Below, one piece after another: positions 4,554 to 5,573 of a DNA stretch of 5,573 nucleotides. Every line of letters begins with the position of its first letter. Positions within the stretch are counted from its first letter, which is position 1. This DNA comes from Chloroflexota bacterium. GTDB lineage: Bacteria; Chloroflexota; Dehalococcoidia; JACPPY01. Made by a program: the position numbers and the translations under genes. The DNA lies in assembly GCA_016189825.1 (NCBI GenBank), contig JACPRR010000109.1, positions 1 through 5,573 of the forward strand. The letters run 5' to 3'. The notes under the pieces were generated by a model, which searched no databases, had not been told where the DNA came from, and saw only the letters and a list, made by a program, of their open reading frames with translations.

Positions 4554-5573
4554 CTATCTGGAGGCTAGAGCCTCTACGAAAGCATCGAGATTAGACTTGG
4601 CCTGCACGTCATTGTACTCTCTCAGGTCCAATCCATCCAGATCAAATACTGTTGTAGGCACGCCGAATTCCCCGGCAGCCATGTCCTTGACCAGGCGAAA
4701 GCCCGCGGGGAAATTGCGGCAGCCGCGCTTGCGCGCCGCCACTATGCCGTCGATGTGGAACTCTCTGATGGTCCGCCTCAAGACCTCGAGCCTGACCGCA
4801 TATGTCGGCGCGGGCAGGTCAGTGATGACCTTCCGCGCCAGGCTCTGGAGAGGCCGTTCGGGGTCGAGCATATTCACATCGCTCTGCCCCGTCATCACGT
4901 ACTCGACCTCTCCCTTGACGAAGACGCCGCCCTTTGCCTCCGGGTAGCTCAGCAGGCCAAGATTGTAGTAAGGAGGAATCCCCAGAAGGAGCAGGCGGAA
5001 CCGCTCGTCATCGCCCATCCCCGGCCCGCCGGCCGCACGCTGCTCCACTTCCGCGTGAATGGTCTGCAAGGCCGCCAGGCCATCGGGATGGCCGGCGCAG
5101 TAGATCGGCAGGTACATGGCGATCACGGCATCCGCGAGCCGCATCGGCGTTGGCCTCAGCTTCCGTAGCTCATCGATGTCGGCCCAAAGCCGCGCCATGG
5201 CGCGAGACCGCGCCACGACCTCGCTGAGTTTGCCCTCGTCGCCCTTCAGGCCATGTTCACCAAGGAAGGACAGCAGGCCGTGGAGGCCGGCAGCATAGTA
5301 GTCAACTACACGTTGCGACGGCTCGAAGCCGCCGAGGTCCAGCGGCGCATCCAGGAAGTAATGCGGCACATTGTACTTTTGCACCGCGTAGAGAAACGAC
5401 TTGGACTCCGACTCGCAGGGCATGTTGCTGCCGATGATGAGGTCGGGCGGCGTGAACAGCCTTTCAACGTACGCGTCCCTTTCCGGGGCGTCGATGCAGC
5501 CCAGCATCGCCGTGTGATAGGGACAGAGGTCCCGCGCAAAGCCGGCCTGCTCAGCAACGTCCAGGTAGCGCCC
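4554..5573 (-). CDS. 2-hydroxyacyl-CoA dehydratase / benzoyl-CoA reductase BcrB-like subunit, N-terminus cut by window edge
   Basis: Partial gene: the frame stays open to base 5573, so the true start lies outside; 339 residues and a TAG stop are visible. It aligns along its whole length with the 419-aa product of the next gene. The first visible residues (GRYLDVAEQAGF) match residues 76 onward there (ARYCEIAEQRGF), so about 75 residues are missing. Conserved cysteines, numbered from the first visible residue, are C17 (RDLCPYH), C53 (MPCESESKSF) and C285 (KRGCRNFP); these are the likely iron-sulfur ligands of the D-component family. By analogy it would be a cytoplasmic reductase or dehydratase subunit binding a CoA thioester with a BcrC-like partner. 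The ATG at 5507 is internal, because clear homology continues upstream of it. The gene ends 25 nt before the next start and is probably in the same operon. The substrate is unknown; a dehydratase subunit is the alternative to a benzoyl-CoA reductase type subunit. Confidence 0.9.
   Translation of the reverse strand, partial: GRYLDVAEQAGFARDLCPYHTAMLGCIDAPERDAYVERLFTPPDLIIGSNMPCESESKSFLYAVQKYNVPHYFLDAPLDLGGFEPSQRVVDYYAAGLHGLLSFLGEHGLKGDEGKLSEVVARSRAMARLWADIDELRKLRPTPMRLADAVIAMYLPIYCAGHPDGLAALQTIHAEVEQRAAGGPGMGDDERFRLLLLGIPPYYNLGLLSYPEAKGGVFVKGEVEYVMTGQSDVNMLDPERPLQSLARKVITDLPAPTYAVRLEVLRRTIREFHIDGIVAARKRGCRNFPAGFRLVKDMAAGEFGVPTTVFDLDGLDLREYNDVQAKSNLDAFVEALASR

Noticed and set aside
4237..4947. 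Plus-strand open frame of 236 codons
   Set aside because: Ser/Pro/Arg-rich and antisense to two convincing BcrB-like genes; no motif or ribosome binding site supports it.

Overview
The window is a high-GC piece of an anaerobe's genome. All six supported genes, two of them cut by the window edges, lie on the minus strand, so transcription runs from base 5573 towards base 1. They encode a reductase/activator system of the 2-hydroxyacyl-CoA dehydratase / ATP-dependent (class I) benzoyl-CoA reductase superfamily. This family drives very low-potential electrons from ferredoxin into a CoA-thioester substrate at the cost of ATP. The organism cannot be named. The gene content implies strict or facultative anaerobic metabolism of aromatic or other CoA-activated acids. 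A hairpin repeat of a style familiar from Desulfobacterota and Chloroflexota genomes is compatible with such a lineage, but this is only a hint.

Layout in transcription order. (1) 5573-4554: a BcrB/BzdO-like reductase subunit, missing about 75 N-terminal residues at the window edge. (2) 4528-3269: a complete second BcrB/BzdO-like subunit (419 aa), clearly paralogous to the first. (3) 3269-2157: a BcrC/BzdN-like subunit (370 aa), overlapping the previous gene by 1 nt. (4) 2153-1383: a first BcrA/BadF-type ATPase/activator (256 aa, GTG start). (5) 1386-583: a second, different activator (267 aa, TTG start), overlapping by 4 nt. (6) A 243-bp intergenic gap (340-582) holding an imperfect hairpin repeat. 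(7) 339-67: a 90-aa ferredoxin with eight cysteines. (8) 62-1: the first 20 codons of a gene with a hydrophobic N-terminus, 4 nt after the ferredoxin stop.

How the genes fit together: the two ATPases would form a heterodimer with one [4Fe-4S] cluster bridged between them, fed by the ferredoxin. ATP hydrolysis would push the electron into the BcrB/BcrC-type heterodimer, where the substrate is reduced. Two distinct activators, both of minimal length, plus a ferredoxin resemble the benzoyl-CoA reductase arrangement (bcrCBAD; bzdNOPQM of Azoarcus) more than the dehydratases, which use a homodimeric HgdC-type activator. The unusual features are the extra BcrB-like paralogue, the divergent nucleotide motif of one activator, the unusual spacing of the second ferredoxin cluster, and the possibly membrane-anchored protein that follows. 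No substrate can be assigned from the sequence alone.
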